From: JAJDXW01 sp965202895
Lineage (GTDB): Bacteria > Pseudomonadota > Gammaproteobacteria > HK1
Reading direction: 5' to 3'
Length of the DNA: 64,000 bases
Assembly: GCA_965202895.1 (NCBI GenBank)
Contig: OZ241901.1
Location: 1,364,001-1,428,000 of the forward strand
Position 1 is the first letter of the stretch; each line of letters begins with the position of its first letter. The translations under genes were made by a program, and so were the position numbers. This document shows, in pieces, positions 15,992-25,151 of this stretch. A model generated the notes under the pieces. It saw nothing but the letters and a program-made list of their open reading frames with translations. It did no database searches and was not told the origin of the DNA.

Positions 15992-17596
15992 TCAGGCCGC
16001 GTCGGCGAGCACCATCTCCGACGCCTTCTCGCCGATCATGATGCACGCCGCGTTGGTGTTGCCGGACACGAGGGTCGGCATGATCGAGCCGTCCGCGACG
16101 CGCAGCCCCTCGAGGCCGCGCACCCGGAGCCGCTCGTCGACCACCGCCATCGCATCCTGGCCCATCCTGCACGTACCGACCGGATGGAAGGCGGTCTCCG
16201 CCGTCGCCCGGATCCACCCGACGATCTCGTCGTCCGACTCGACCTCCGCGCCCGGCTTCAGCTCGGCGTCGCGGAGGTCGTCCATGGCGCCCGCCGCCAT
16301 GATGCGCCGCACCCCGCGGACGCTGTCCACGAGGACCCGCCGATCGAGCGGGTCGGAGAGGAAGTCGAAGCGGATGGCCGGCGCCTCGGACGGGTCGCGC
16401 GAACGGATGTGGACCGAGCCCCGGCTCTCGGGCCGCAGGATGTACGTGGTGCACGTCATCCCCGGCTCGGGAAGGAGGCGGCGGTCGTTCGGCGCGCGTA
16501 TCGCGTAGGGAGCGAAGTGCACCTGCACGTCGGGCGCGGCCAGCCCTTCCCGGCTCCGGAGGAAGGCGAGCACCGGAGCGGAGGGCAGGCTCAGGAACCC
16601 GCCCCCGGTCGCCGCGTAGCGGAGGATCTGCCGGACGAGGCCGAAGCCCCTCGCCCGTTCGTTCCAGGTGGCGCCCCGCGGCTTGAGCCGCCAGACCACC
16701 CGAGGGGCCATGTGGTCGATGAGGTTCTCCCCCACCCCCGGCAGCTCGTGCGCCACCTCGATCCCGTGCTCGCCGAGCACCTCGGGCCGGCCGATCCCGG
16801 AGAGCTCGAGAAGCTGGGGGGAATTGATCGAGCCCCCGCAGAGCACCACCTCGCGCGCCGCGAGCGCCTCTTCCTCGCGGCCGTTGCGCGGCCGGTAGCG
16901 GATGCCGGTGCATCGCTCGCCGTCGAGGACGAGCCGATGGGCGAGGGCGCCGCACACCACCTCGAGGTTCGGCCGGCCGCGCGCGGGGCGGAGATAGCAC
17001 CGGGCGGCGCTCATCCGCCGCCCGCGGCTGATGGTGGCCTGGGTCTTGCAGATCCCTTCCTGGCTCTCCCCGTTGTAGTCGGGGTTGTGCGGGAGGCCGG
17101 ACTCCACCCCGGCCCGGAACAGCGCCTCGTAGAGCGGGCTCCGGTCCGGGACCTCGCTCACCCGGAGGGGGCCGCCCTGCGCGCGCCACTCGTCCGCCCC
17201 GCGCTCGAAGTGCTCCATGCGCCGGAACACCGGCAGGACGTCGTCGTAGCTCCAGCCCCGGTTGCCGAGCTGCGCCCAGGTGTCGTAGTCGAGCCGTTGG
17301 CCGCGGACGAAGACGAGGCCGTTGATCGCACTCGACCCGCCGAGCAGCCGGCCGCGCGGGACCGGGATCGCCCGCCCACCCGATCCTTCGTCGGGCTCGG
17401 CGCGGTAGCACCAGTTGGCGGCCGGGTCGTCGATGAGCTTCGCGAAGCTGATCGGCACCGGGCTCAGCCAGTGGCTCCGGGGGCCCGCCTCCAGCAGGAG
17501 CACCCGCCACCGGCCGCCCTGCGAGAGCCGGTTCGCGAGCACGCAGCCCGCGGACCCCGCCCCGACCACGATGAAGTCGTACCGGCGTTCCGCCAC
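15992..17596 (-). CDS. GMC-family oxidoreductase (choline dehydrogenase-like)
   Basis: A 534-residue FAD flavoprotein oxidising an alcohol. The N-terminus holds the ADP-binding motif DFIVVGAGSAGCVLANRLS; GMC signature 1 is GRLLGGSSAINGLVFVRG and signature 2 GGSINSPQLLELSGIG. The active-site His is in AFHPVGTCRMG and the partner Asn/His region in VSGNTNAACIMIGEKA. The GTG at 17596 is chosen, with AAGGAG 8 bases before it; a longer open frame upstream overlaps the SDR gene and is not real. It follows the SDR at 17644 by under 50 bases, so the two likely form an alcohol/aldehyde oxidation operon with unknown substrate. Confidence 0.88.
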   Translation of the reverse strand: MAERRYDFIVVGAGSAGCVLANRLSQGGRWRVLLLEAGPRSHWLSPVPISFAKLIDDPAANWCYRAEPDEGSGGRAIPVPRGRLLGGSSAINGLVFVRGQRLDYDTWAQLGNRGWSYDDVLPVFRRMEHFERGADEWRAQGGPLRVSEVPDRSPLYEALFRAGVESGLPHNPDYNGESQEGICKTQATISRGRRMSAARCYLRPARGRPNLEVVCGALAHRLVLDGERCTGIRYRPRNGREEEALAAREVVLCGGSINSPQLLELSGIGRPEVLGEHGIEVAHELPGVGENLIDHMAPRVVWRLKPRGATWNERARGFGLVRQILRYAATGGGFLSLPSAPVLAFLRSREGLAAPDVQVHFAPYAIRAPNDRRLLPEPGMTCTTYILRPESRGSVHIRSRDPSEAPAIRFDFLSDPLDRRVLVDSVRGVRRIMAAGAMDDLRDAELKPGAEVESDDEIVGWIRATAETAFHPVGTCRMGQDAMAVVDERLRVRGLEGLRVADGSIMPTLVSGNTNAACIMIGEKASEMVLADAA

Positions 17597-17643
17597 CGTC
17601 CCGTCTCCTTCCCTTGCCTGTCCGCCTCCCCCTTGCGCCGGGG

Positions 17644-18426
17644 TCAGACGGCGGTCATCCCGCCGTCGATCACGAGCTCCGCCCCGGTCATCCAGCGGGA
17701 CTCGTCGGAGGCGAGGAAGAGGCATCCGTTGGCGATGTCGATCGGCTGGCCGAAGCGCCCCATCGGGGTCTGGGCGAGGCGCGGGGCGGCCCGTTCCGGG
17801 TCGGAGTGGACGGGCCGGGTCATCGGGGAATCGACGAAGCCCGGGTGCACCGAGTTGACCCGGATCCCTTCGGCGGCGTACTGGGCGGCGGCCGACTTGG
17901 AGAACGTCCGCACCGCCCCCTTGGAGGCGTGGTAGGCCGCGTTGTGCTCGGACCCGACGATCCCGTAGATGGATGAAATGTTGATGATCGACCCGCCGCC
18001 CGCCTCGAGCATCGCCTCGATCGCGTACTTCGTGCCGAGGAACACCCCGGTCGCGTTGACGGCCATGACGTGGTTCCAGTTCTCCAGGTTCGCGTCCCCG
18101 ACCCGGGGTGCGGCGGAGCCGTCCGGCAGCCGGCCGGAAACCCCTGCCGCGTTGAGCATGACGTCGAGCCGGCCGTACCGCTCCTTCACCGCCGCCATCG
18201 CCTCGCGCCACTCGTCCTCCGACACGGTGTCCAGGTGGACGTACATGGCGGAGCCGCCCGCCGATTCGATCTCATTCACCACCTTCGGGCCGAGGTTGTC
18301 GTTGACGTCGGCGATCGCCACCGCCGCCCCGTGCTCCGCGAACCGCCGGGCGCTCTCCGCCCCGATCCCGGACGCTCCGCCGGTAATCATCGCCACCTTG
18401 TGCTCCAGCCGTTTGCCGACCGCCAT
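17644..18426 (-). CDS. Short-chain dehydrogenase/reductase
   Basis: Classical SDR, 260 residues, NAD-type judging by IADVND after beta-2. TGGASGIG is the cofactor loop, NAAG the structural motif, and ISSIYGIVG...YHASKGA gives the catalytic Ser/Tyr/Lys. The end, ELVIDGGMTAV, is typical. The ATG at 18426 follows GGAGACGGAGACG and is preferred to the earlier codon at 18459. It is the first gene of a leftward pair with the GMC oxidoreductase, and it is divergent from the TRAP transporter operon, which suggests both directions serve one substrate. Confidence 0.88.
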   Translation of the reverse strand: MAVGKRLEHKVAMITGGASGIGAESARRFAEHGAAVAIADVNDNLGPKVVNEIESAGGSAMYVHLDTVSEDEWREAMAAVKERYGRLDVMLNAAGVSGRLPDGSAAPRVGDANLENWNHVMAVNATGVFLGTKYAIEAMLEAGGGSIINISSIYGIVGSEHNAAYHASKGAVRTFSKSAAAQYAAEGIRVNSVHPGFVDSPMTRPVHSDPERAAPRLAQTPMGRFGQPIDIANGCLFLASDESRWMTGAELVIDGGMTAV

Positions 18427-18464
18427 CGTCTCCGTCTCCCCGGTTTCGTCCCGCCGCAAATGTA

Positions 18465-18494
18465 CGCGCTACGTCCCCGGTCGCGCTACGTCCC
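18465..18494. promoter_or_regulatory. Direct repeats between divergent SDR and TRAP operons
   Basis: CGCGCTACGTCCC occurs twice without mismatch, at 18465-18477 and 18482-18494, with a period of 17 bases. The pair lies in the 204-base gap between the divergent SDR and dctP-like genes, where an operator would be expected. A TATATT -10-like sequence at 18548-18553 lies on the TRAP side. No regulator gene is adjacent. Confidence 0.4.
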
Positions 18495-18630
18495 GGGTCC
18501 GGAGCCGATGGATCGGGCAATCGGCGCGGGGGATGGGCGACACGGTGTATATTGCGGCCCGAGGGCGGGTACGGGCTGCGGGGAGCGGCCCGGAGCCCCG
18601 GCCGCGTCCGCACCGCGTGGAGGGATCGAG

Positions 18631-19620
18631 ATGAGAATGAAGCGCTTATCCGGAGCGACGGCGATGGCCCCGGCCCTGCTGGCGGCGCTCGCGACGCTTG
18701 GGGCGGTCCTCGGCTCCGGCGTTCCGGCCGCGCGGGCGGAGGCGGCCAAGCTCAAGGCGGCGAGCTTCCTCCCCGAGCGGGTCATCTTCGCCAAGCACTT
18801 CTACGAGTGGGCCGCCGCGGTCAACGAGCAGTGCGCCGGCGAGGTCGAGATCACCATCGTCGGGCCCGCCGCGGTCCCCTCGCTCGAGCAGTGGCGGGCG
18901 CTCAAGACCGGGGTCATCGACATGCACTTCGGCCCGCCCAACTACTACAAGGGCGAGGCGGTGGAGGCGGACGTATCCATCCTCGCCAAGAACAGCGCCG
19001 CCGAGCAGAAGGAGAACGGGGCCTGGGCGATGCTGAACCAGCTCCACAACGAGCGGCTCAACGCCTGGTACCTGACCCACATCCACGACGGGATCAACTT
19101 CTTCCTCTACACGAGCAAGCCCCACCGGGACGGCCGGTTCGACGGGATGCGGCTCCGCTCGGTGCCGATCTACGACGGCTTCTTCCGGTACCTCGGTGCG
19201 GACCCGGTGCGCATGGCCCCGCCGGACGTCGGCACCGCCCTCGAGCGCGGGGCGGTGGACGGCTACGGCTGGCCGCTCTGGGGGGTGGTCGACTTCGGGT
19301 GGCACAAGTTCACCAGGTACCGCCACGGCCCCGGCTTCTTCAGCGCGAACATCAACGTCCTCGTCAACCTGGATCGCTGGAACGGGCTCGCGGATTCCGA
19401 ACGAGCGTGTCTCGACCGGATGGCGGGCTGGCTGAACGCCGAATGGCCCAAGTGGCGCGACGCGGAGAGCGAAAGCCAGGCGAAGATGCTCGCGGACGCC
19501 GGCGTCGAGTACGTGGACCTCGGGGCGGAGTGGGCCGCGAAGGCCGAGTCCCTCTACTGGGAGGAGCTCGAGAAGGCGAGCCCGGAGTTCATCGGCAAGA
19601 TCCGTCCGCTGCTCCGATAG
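18631..19620 (+). CDS. dctP: TRAP transporter substrate-binding protein (DctP type)
   Basis: Periplasmic solute receptor of 329 residues. A signal peptide (MRMKRLSG...PAARAEA) precedes the DctP fold: FAKHFYEWAAAVNEQCAGEVEITIVGPAAVP, EQWRALKTGVIDM, and the ligand-contact stretch GMRLRSVPIYDGFFRYLGADPVRMAPPDV with its conserved Arg. ALERGAVDGYGWPLWG completes the usual pattern. Ligands are usually organic acids. The ATG at 18631 has GGAGGGA upstream. The membrane subunits follow after an unusual 430-base gap that holds a degenerate repeat. Confidence 0.9.
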   Translation: MRMKRLSGATAMAPALLAALATLGAVLGSGVPAARAEAAKLKAASFLPERVIFAKHFYEWAAAVNEQCAGEVEITIVGPAAVPSLEQWRALKTGVIDMHFGPPNYYKGEAVEADVSILAKNSAAEQKENGAWAMLNQLHNERLNAWYLTHIHDGINFFLYTSKPHRDGRFDGMRLRSVPIYDGFFRYLGADPVRMAPPDVGTALERGAVDGYGWPLWGVVDFGWHKFTRYRHGPGFFSANINVLVNLDRWNGLADSERACLDRMAGWLNAEWPKWRDAESESQAKMLADAGVEYVDLGAEWAAKAESLYWEELEKASPEFIGKIRPLLR

Positions 19621-19739
19621 AGGCCGCAGAAATCGCCGCATGAGTCGCAGAGGCCGCGGCCGCCGTGGCTCCGGGCCGGAGGAGACGTTTCCGGCCGGCG
19701 GCCGGGATGAAGGGACGGCGCTCCTCCCGAGCAATGGCG

Positions 19740-19875
19740 CGCTCCGGGAACGGCGCGTCCCGTGGACGGCGTATCCGGCGGGTTCTCGTGTCCCGCCCGC
19801 CCGCGGAGGGCATGGACGCCGCGAGTCGATGCGGTCGGGGGGCAAGCGTTCCGAGGACCCTCCGCCGCTCCGGTC
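19740..19875 (-). repeat. Degenerate copy of the MITE-like repeat (reverse orientation)
   Basis: Within the 430-base gap between dctP- and dctQ-like genes. Segments GGGAACGGCGCGTCC, TGTCCCGCCCGC and TCGATGCGG..CAAGCGTTCC match, in the same order, the reverse complement of the intact element at 26408-26650. Its termini are no longer recognisable, so the limits are approximate. No gene is seen in the rest of the gap. Confidence 0.45.
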
Positions 19876-20049
19876 CGTGCGGCGCCGCCGAGTCGATCCC
19901 CCCGGCATCAAATGCGGCGGGCTCCGGGAGGGAGGCGCGCCGCCGGCCCTGCCCGGCCGGACCGCACGGCCTGAAACGGTGCGCGCCGGGGGGAGGATGA
20001 GAGCCGGACGGCCAGGGCGCCGGAGGGGCGGTTCCCGCCGGCCCGAGCG

Positions 20050-20685
20050 GTGACGGCCGCGGCTCCATCCGCGGGCGGCCGCGGCGGGGGTGGGCCTCGG
20101 CTCCCCGGCCGCGGCGGTCCGGGGCGTTCATCGCGCGAAGGGGAGGGTCGAGGGATCGCGGCCAACCCTCTCCTCGCACGACTCGGCCGGGGGCTCGCCG
20201 GGGTCGCGGGCGCCCTGCTCTGCGCCCTCGCCCTCCTCATCTCCCTCGACATCGCGAGCCGGCAGACGGACGGGTTCTCGATGCCCTGGTCGCTCGACGT
20301 GGCCGAGTACCTCCTCTATCTCATCACCTTCCTCGCGGCCCCGTGGGTGCTCGTCTCCGGGGGGCACATCACCGTGGACCTGGTCGTGGCTCGCCTCGCG
20401 CCACCCGCGCGCCGTCGGGCGGGCCTCGGCGCGAACGCGATCGGAGCCGCCGCGTCGCTCCTCCTCTTCTGGTTCGCGTGCCGGGTCTGGTGGCGGTCCT
20501 TCCGCGACGGAACCCTCGTCTACGAGACCTTCGTGTTCCCCGAATGGTGGCTGTTCTCCGCCGCTCCGCCCGTCTTCCTCCTGCTCGCCGCGATATTCGT
20601 GCACCGGGTGGTGCGCCCGCCCGCGGCCGGGCCGGCGGCGGGCGTTCCCGGTCCCGGCCCGGGCCGTTCGGCCGATGCACTCTGA
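20050..20685 (+). CDS. dctQ: TRAP transporter small permease (DctQ type)
   Basis: Four-helix membrane subunit, 211 residues. Helices appear at ALLCALALLISLDIAS, LLYLITFLAAPWVLVSGGHI, AIGAAASLLLFWFACRVWW and LFSAAPPVFLLLAAIFV. The sequence VLVSGGHITVDLVV is the typical second-helix signature. The first ~38 residues are Gly/Arg-rich and unlike the family, so the GTG at 20050 may be too far upstream, but no better start codon follows. It works with the DctM subunit next door. Confidence 0.82.
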   Translation: MTAAAPSAGGRGGGGPRLPGRGGPGRSSREGEGRGIAANPLLARLGRGLAGVAGALLCALALLISLDIASRQTDGFSMPWSLDVAEYLLYLITFLAAPWVLVSGGHITVDLVVARLAPPARRRAGLGANAIGAAASLLLFWFACRVWWRSFRDGTLVYETFVFPEWWLFSAAPPVFLLLAAIFVHRVVRPPAAGPAAGVPGPGPGRSADAL

Positions 20686-20871
20686 CTTCCTCGGACGAAT
20701 CCGTTCCCCGCCCCCGGCCGCGGTGGCCGGCGACGTCGGCGTTCATCCGATGGGCACGGGCGGCGCGGTGAGCGGGGCGGCCCGCGAGAACGCCGCGCCG
20801 GCCCGGGAAACGGCCGCGCGCAGACCGGCGCGCCGCCGGCCGCGATAGCGGCGGCGCCGGAGGCGGGGCGG

Positions 20872-22188
20872 ATGGAGTGGTACGCGGTCCTCGCCCTCCT
20901 CATCGGCGGCCTCGCGGTGCTGATGATGCTGGGGCTCCCGGTGGTGTTCGCCTTCTTCGCGGTCAACATCGCCGGCGCCTTCGCCTTCATGGGCGGCGCC
21001 ATCGGCCTCGAACAGCTCGTGCGGAACGCGATCGACGCCGCCCAGAGCTTCGCCCTCCTCCCCATCCCCCTCTTCATCCTGATGGGGGAGATCATGTTCC
21101 ATACGGGGGTCGCGGGCCAGGCGATCGACGCGGTGGACCGGCTCATCGCCCGCGTGCCGGGGCGGCTCTCCCTGGTCGCGGTCGCGGGGGGCACGATCTT
21201 CTCGTCGCTCTCCGGCTCCACCATCGCCAATACCGCGATGCTGGGTAGCACCCTCCTCCCCGAGATGTACCGGCGCGGCTATCGGCCCGCGATCTCCATC
21301 GGCCCCATCGTCGCGGTCGGCGGGCTCGCCATGCTCATCCCGCCCTCCGCCCTCGCGGTGCTGCTCGGAAGCATCGCCCAGATCCCGATCTCGGGGCTTC
21401 TCGTCGGCGCGGTGATCCCCGCGCTCATCCTCGCCGCCCTCTTCGTCGTCTACATCCTCGTCCGCTGCCGGCTGAACCCCGAGCTCGCCCCGCCCTACGA
21501 CGTCGGGGACATGGGCTGGCGCGAGCGCATCATGCCGTTTCTCAAGTACGTGCTCCCCCTGCTCGGCATCTTCGTCGTCATCGTGGGGAGCATCGTCGGC
21601 GGCATCGCGACCCCCACCGAGTCCGCGGCCCTCGGGGCGATGGCGTCGCTCGCCGCCGCCGCCCTCTACCGCCGCCTCACCTGGGCGAGCTTTCTCGTCG
21701 CGATGCGCCAGACCCTCCGCTTCACCGTCATGACCCTGTTCATCATCTGCGGGTCCATCACGTTCTCGCAGATCCTCGCCTTCTCGGAGGCGTCGTCCGG
21801 ACTCGCCCGGGTGGTGCTCGGCGCCGACCTCGCGCCGCTCGCCGTACTCATCGGAATGCTCGCGGTGCTGATGGTCCTCGGCTGCTTCATGGACCAGGTG
21901 AGCATGATGATGATCACCGTTCCGCTCTTCCTTCCGGTGGTGGAAGGGATCGGCTACGACACGATCGCGTTCGGGGTGCTGATGCTGATGGTGCTCGAGG
22001 TGAGCCTCGCGACCCCGCCCTTCGGCCTGCTCCTCTTCGTCATCCGGGGGGCGGCCCCGGAATCGACCACCATGCAGGAGATCATCGGCTCGGTCGCCCC
22101 GTTCATCGGGCTCGCGCTCGCGGTCGTCGCCCTCCTCATCGCCTTCCCCGAGCTGACCCTGTTCCTGCCCGGCCTCATCGACCGCTGA
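20872..22188 (+). CDS. dctM: TRAP transporter large permease (DctM type)
   Basis: Main transport subunit of 438 residues with about twelve hydrophobic segments. Conserved TRAP features are LGLPVVFAFFAVNIAGA, PLFILMGEIMFHTGVA, SLSGSTIANTAMLGSTLLPEM, and GGIATPTESAALGAMASL. The GGAGG before the ATG at 20872 supports the start. The subunit is driven by a sodium gradient in known systems. Together with the two preceding genes it completes a tripartite importer, divergent from the SDR/GMC pair. Confidence 0.92.
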   Translation: MEWYAVLALLIGGLAVLMMLGLPVVFAFFAVNIAGAFAFMGGAIGLEQLVRNAIDAAQSFALLPIPLFILMGEIMFHTGVAGQAIDAVDRLIARVPGRLSLVAVAGGTIFSSLSGSTIANTAMLGSTLLPEMYRRGYRPAISIGPIVAVGGLAMLIPPSALAVLLGSIAQIPISGLLVGAVIPALILAALFVVYILVRCRLNPELAPPYDVGDMGWRERIMPFLKYVLPLLGIFVVIVGSIVGGIATPTESAALGAMASLAAAALYRRLTWASFLVAMRQTLRFTVMTLFIICGSITFSQILAFSEASSGLARVVLGADLAPLAVLIGMLAVLMVLGCFMDQVSMMMITVPLFLPVVEGIGYDTIAFGVLMLMVLEVSLATPPFGLLLFVIRGAAPESTTMQEIIGSVAPFIGLALAVVALLIAFPELTLFLPGLIDR

Positions 22189-22400
22189 GCCTTCCCGGCG
22201 CCGAAGGCCGAGCGGAACGAACGGTGTCCGCCGAGGTTGCGCGGCGGCTGACTCGCAACGAGGCTTCGTCCCGGACCGTGGGCGGGACCGCGGGCCGGGT
22301 TCCTTCGAGAGCGCGGGTGTCTCGTTCGCACTCCCGAGTGCGCCTCGCGCAAAGCTCGCGAAGTGGGCGCCATCTCGGGAAGAGTCCAGCCGCCCGGGGG

Positions 22401-23378
22401 CTATCCGGCCCGCTCCTCCGAACGGTCGGTCGCGGGCGGCGGGGTGCGGGAGAGGGCGGAGATCTCCGCCCGGAGGGCCGGGGTCATGTCGATCGACACC
22501 GAGTCGAGCGAGGCGCGGAGCTGGCCGAGGTCGCGCGCGCCGATGATCGGGGCGGTGACGGCGGGATGCGCGCCCACCCACGCGACCGCCGCCCCCACCG
22601 GGTGAAGCCCCCGCTCGCGGCAGAACGACGCGAACCGCCGGGCGGTGTCGTGCATCCATTCCTCCTCGTAGCGCACCCGGTACATCCGGTTGGTGTGGAG
22701 CCGGCTCCCGCCGCCGCGCGCGCCCCCGTCCGCGTACTTGCCGGAGAGGAGGCCGCCGGCGGCCGGGCTGTAGGGGATGACCGCGATCTCGTGGGCCTCG
22801 GCCATCGGCAGGATCTCGACCTCGGCCTGGCGCTTGACGAGGTTGTACATCGGCTCGATCACTTCGAGGCGCGACCAGCCGCGGCGCTCCTGCACCGAAA
22901 GCGCGGCGAGGGTCTGCCAGGCGGCGTAGTTGCTGGCCGCCGGGTAGAGCACCTTGCCGGAGCGGACGAGGTCCTCGAGCCCCCGCATCTGCTCGTCGAT
23001 GGGGGTGCGCCGGTCGAACTGGTGGAGGAAGAGGACGTCCACCCGGTCGGTGCCGAGCCGGCGGAGGCTCGCCTCGACGGCCCTCGTCACGTGGCGGCGG
23101 GACGCGCCGCGGGCGTTGAGGTCGTCCCCCTGCGGGTTGTAGCACTTCGTCGCGACCACGAGGTCGTCGCGGCGCCCCTTCATGAGGCGCCCGAGGATGC
23201 GTTCGGACTCCCCGCCGTTGTACGTGTCGGCGGTGTCGAAGAAGTTGATGCCCGCGTCGAGGCCGGCCGCGTACATGGCGGCCGAGGCGGCCTCGTCCGC
23301 GTCCCCGCCGAACGACATCGTCCCGAAGCAGAGCTCCGAGACCTGCACCCCGGTCCGTCCGAGGGATCGATACTCCAT
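22401..23378 (-). CDS. Aldo/keto reductase
   Basis: A 325-residue TIM-barrel oxidoreductase of the YghZ/Tas type. The catalytic tetrad is visible: Asp and Tyr in FFDTADTYNGGESE, Lys in VVATKCYNP and His in LFLHQFD. The end of the barrel gives GRVAAWVGAHP-like and IIGARDLGQLRASL segments for NADP binding (read here as AVAWVGAHPAVTAPIIGARD). The ATG at 23378 follows GGGAGACGGGAG. It is transcribed leftward, away from the following SDR; the substrate is unknown. Confidence 0.88.
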   Translation of the reverse strand: MEYRSLGRTGVQVSELCFGTMSFGGDADEAASAAMYAAGLDAGINFFDTADTYNGGESERILGRLMKGRRDDLVVATKCYNPQGDDLNARGASRRHVTRAVEASLRRLGTDRVDVLFLHQFDRRTPIDEQMRGLEDLVRSGKVLYPAASNYAAWQTLAALSVQERRGWSRLEVIEPMYNLVKRQAEVEILPMAEAHEIAVIPYSPAAGGLLSGKYADGGARGGGSRLHTNRMYRVRYEEEWMHDTARRFASFCRERGLHPVGAAVAWVGAHPAVTAPIIGARDLGQLRASLDSVSIDMTPALRAEISALSRTPPPATDRSEERAG

Positions 23379-23790
23379 CTCCCGTCTCCCGTTGCTGCCC
23401 CGAGCCCGGCCGCGCGATCCGTCACCGGTGAGGCTCCTGGGGGCGGGGGCCTCGGCGTCGGCCTCGGCCGCTCCGGCCCGGAGCGAAGCGATCCGGGTGG
23501 GCCGGCCTCGTCGAAGCACCCATTGTCGCCGATCTCGCCTGCATTCCCGCGCGGTGCGGGATCCTCCGCAGGCCGTCCTTCCCCTGCCGCCGGCCGCCGG
23601 CTTGCCGAACGGACCCGCGGCCAGGCCGGACCCGCCCGTCCGCAGGGATGCTTCCTGCTGCGAAATCGGTCTGTGCCGGCCACGCGGTATCCCGCCCGCA
23701 ATCGTCTCTCGAATGTGCCCGACACATCGCCGGCACACGTCCCGGATGCGGGACGAATCGACCCCGCCGAACGAAGGAGGGCGGCGAGCG
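23379..23790. other. Intergenic region upstream of a repeat
   Basis: About 410 bases between the aldo/keto reductase and the MITE-like copy. No gene with protein character is seen on either strand; codon choice in the open frames is random. The leftward gene's promoter should be here but no strong hexamers stand out. Confidence 0.35.
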
Positions 23791-24049
23791 GAGGGCTCTT
23801 CACGCTGACCGACTCACGGCCAGGCGTCGATGCCCACCGCTCTTCCTGGGAACGGCGGGTCTTTGGCAGGCAGGGGGACCGGGGGGACACGGGCGTCCCG
23901 CCCGCCAATGGGACGGTAGGACCGCCACGGGTCGATGCGGGCGAGACACCCGCGTCCGCAGGACGCGCCGTCCGCAGGACCTCCCCCGCTCTGATTCGAC
24001 CGTACCGGGTTCACCCCCGCGAACCAATTCCGCAGGGTGAAAGCACTTC
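23791..24049. repeat. MITE-like repeat, diverged copy
   Basis: Collinear with the intact element at 26408-26650. It begins AGGGCTCTTCACGCT followed by GACCGACTCACGGCCAGG and ends AATTCCGCAGGGTGAAAGC. Internally it keeps GATGCCCACCGCTCTTCC, CGTCCCGCCCGC, and CCGCAGGACGCGCC. The terminal inverted repeats are weaker than in the intact copy and no flanking target duplication is evident. It lies 80 bases before an SDR gene. Confidence 0.7.
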
Positions 24050-24128
24050 TGGCGGCCGGGGAGGGTTTGCAACCCGCGCCTGGAACCGTAGAGTGGCCGC
24101 GCGGAACGACCGGCACGGGGAGGCGGGC

Positions 24129-24923
24129 ATGGGCGGGCGGCTCGAGGGGGTAAAGGCGGTGATCACGGGCGGCGCGGGCGCCATCGGGCTCGCGACCGCA
24201 CGGGCGTTCCTCCGCGAGGGAGGTTCGGTCTTCGTCGCGGACGCCGAGCCGGGGGCGGTGGACGAGGCGGTCGCTTCCCTCGCCGCCGAGGCGGAAGCGT
24301 CCGGGGCGGCGGTCGCGGGCGGCGCCGCCGACGTCCGCTCCCCGGCCGAGGTGCGGGCGCTGATGCACGGCGCCGCCTCGCGCCTCGGCGGCCTCGATGC
24401 CCTCATCAACAACGCGGGGACGAACGTCCGCAAGCTGCTCGTGGACTACTCCGAGGCCGACATCGACCTCATCCTCGACGTGAACGTGAAGGGGGTGATC
24501 CTTTGCAGCCAGGCCGCGGCGCCCCTCATCCGGGAGAGCGGCGGCGGCTCCATCACCTCCACCTCGTCGCAGGCCGGGCGGCGCGGATGGGACCACAGCA
24601 CGGTCTACGGGGCGTCGAAGGCGGCCGTCATCGGGCTCAGTCGCGCCATGGCGGTCGAGCTCGCCCCCGAGATCCGGGTCAACACCGTCTGCCCGGGACA
24701 CGTCCGGGACACGGGGATGGCGTGGCGGACGTTCCGGCAGCGCAAGGCCGACTCGCAGACGATGGAGGAGTTCGGCGACGCCTTCGCGCAGGAGTTCGTC
24801 CCGCTCAAGCGCCTCCAGACCGCGGACGACATCGCGGCCGGCTTCGTCTTTCTCACTTCCGGCGAGGCCCGCGAGATCACGGGGGCGGCCCTCAACATCG
24901 GGGGCGGGGTGTTCATGGACTGA
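24129..24923 (+). CDS. Short-chain dehydrogenase/reductase
   Basis: Classical SDR of 264 residues: TGGAGAIG cofactor loop near the start, VADAEP after beta-2 (NAD-type acidic residue), NNAGTNV, then the catalytic STSSQAGRRG...YGASKAA. The C-terminus is GGGVFMD. The ATG at 24129 was chosen because the much longer open frame upstream runs through a repeat and an antisense region. It stands 228 bases before the CoA-ligase beta gene and may belong to the same unit. Confidence 0.87.
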   Translation: MGGRLEGVKAVITGGAGAIGLATARAFLREGGSVFVADAEPGAVDEAVASLAAEAEASGAAVAGGAADVRSPAEVRALMHGAASRLGGLDALINNAGTNVRKLLVDYSEADIDLILDVNVKGVILCSQAAAPLIRESGGGSITSTSSQAGRRGWDHSTVYGASKAAVIGLSRAMAVELAPEIRVNTVCPGHVRDTGMAWRTFRQRKADSQTMEEFGDAFAQEFVPLKRLQTADDIAAGFVFLTSGEAREITGAALNIGGGVFMD

Positions 24924-24932
24924 GTGCTTCCC

Positions 24933-25000
24933 CGGGACGAATTGGGACGAATCGGGACGAGCTGGGACGAGCTGGGACGAGCTGGGGCGACCCGGGACGG
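24933..25000. repeat. 10-bp tandem repeat
   Basis: Six to seven head-to-tail copies of a 10-base unit GGGACGAnnT (GGGACGAATT, GGGACGAATC, GGGACGAGCT three times, then GGGGCGACCC) directly after the SDR stop codon. It is a minisatellite in an intergenic region. No array of protein-coding or CRISPR character is involved. Confidence 0.8.
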
Positions 25001-25151
25001 GGCGGGCGGCGGTGCCCCCCGGCGCCCGGCGAGGGAGGCCCCGGACGGGAGGGAGGAGGCGGACGAGGCGGTGATTTCGACCACGTGTACGGGCTTGATT
25101 GCAGTCGATCGGGGCGGACCTGCGAAAGAGGCGGGGTGAGGAGCGGGGGCC

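Noticed and set aside
20743..23145. An 800-residue minus-strand frame opposite the DctM permease
   Set aside because: Composition is charged and repetitive, and the plus strand carries an unmistakable TRAP subunit.
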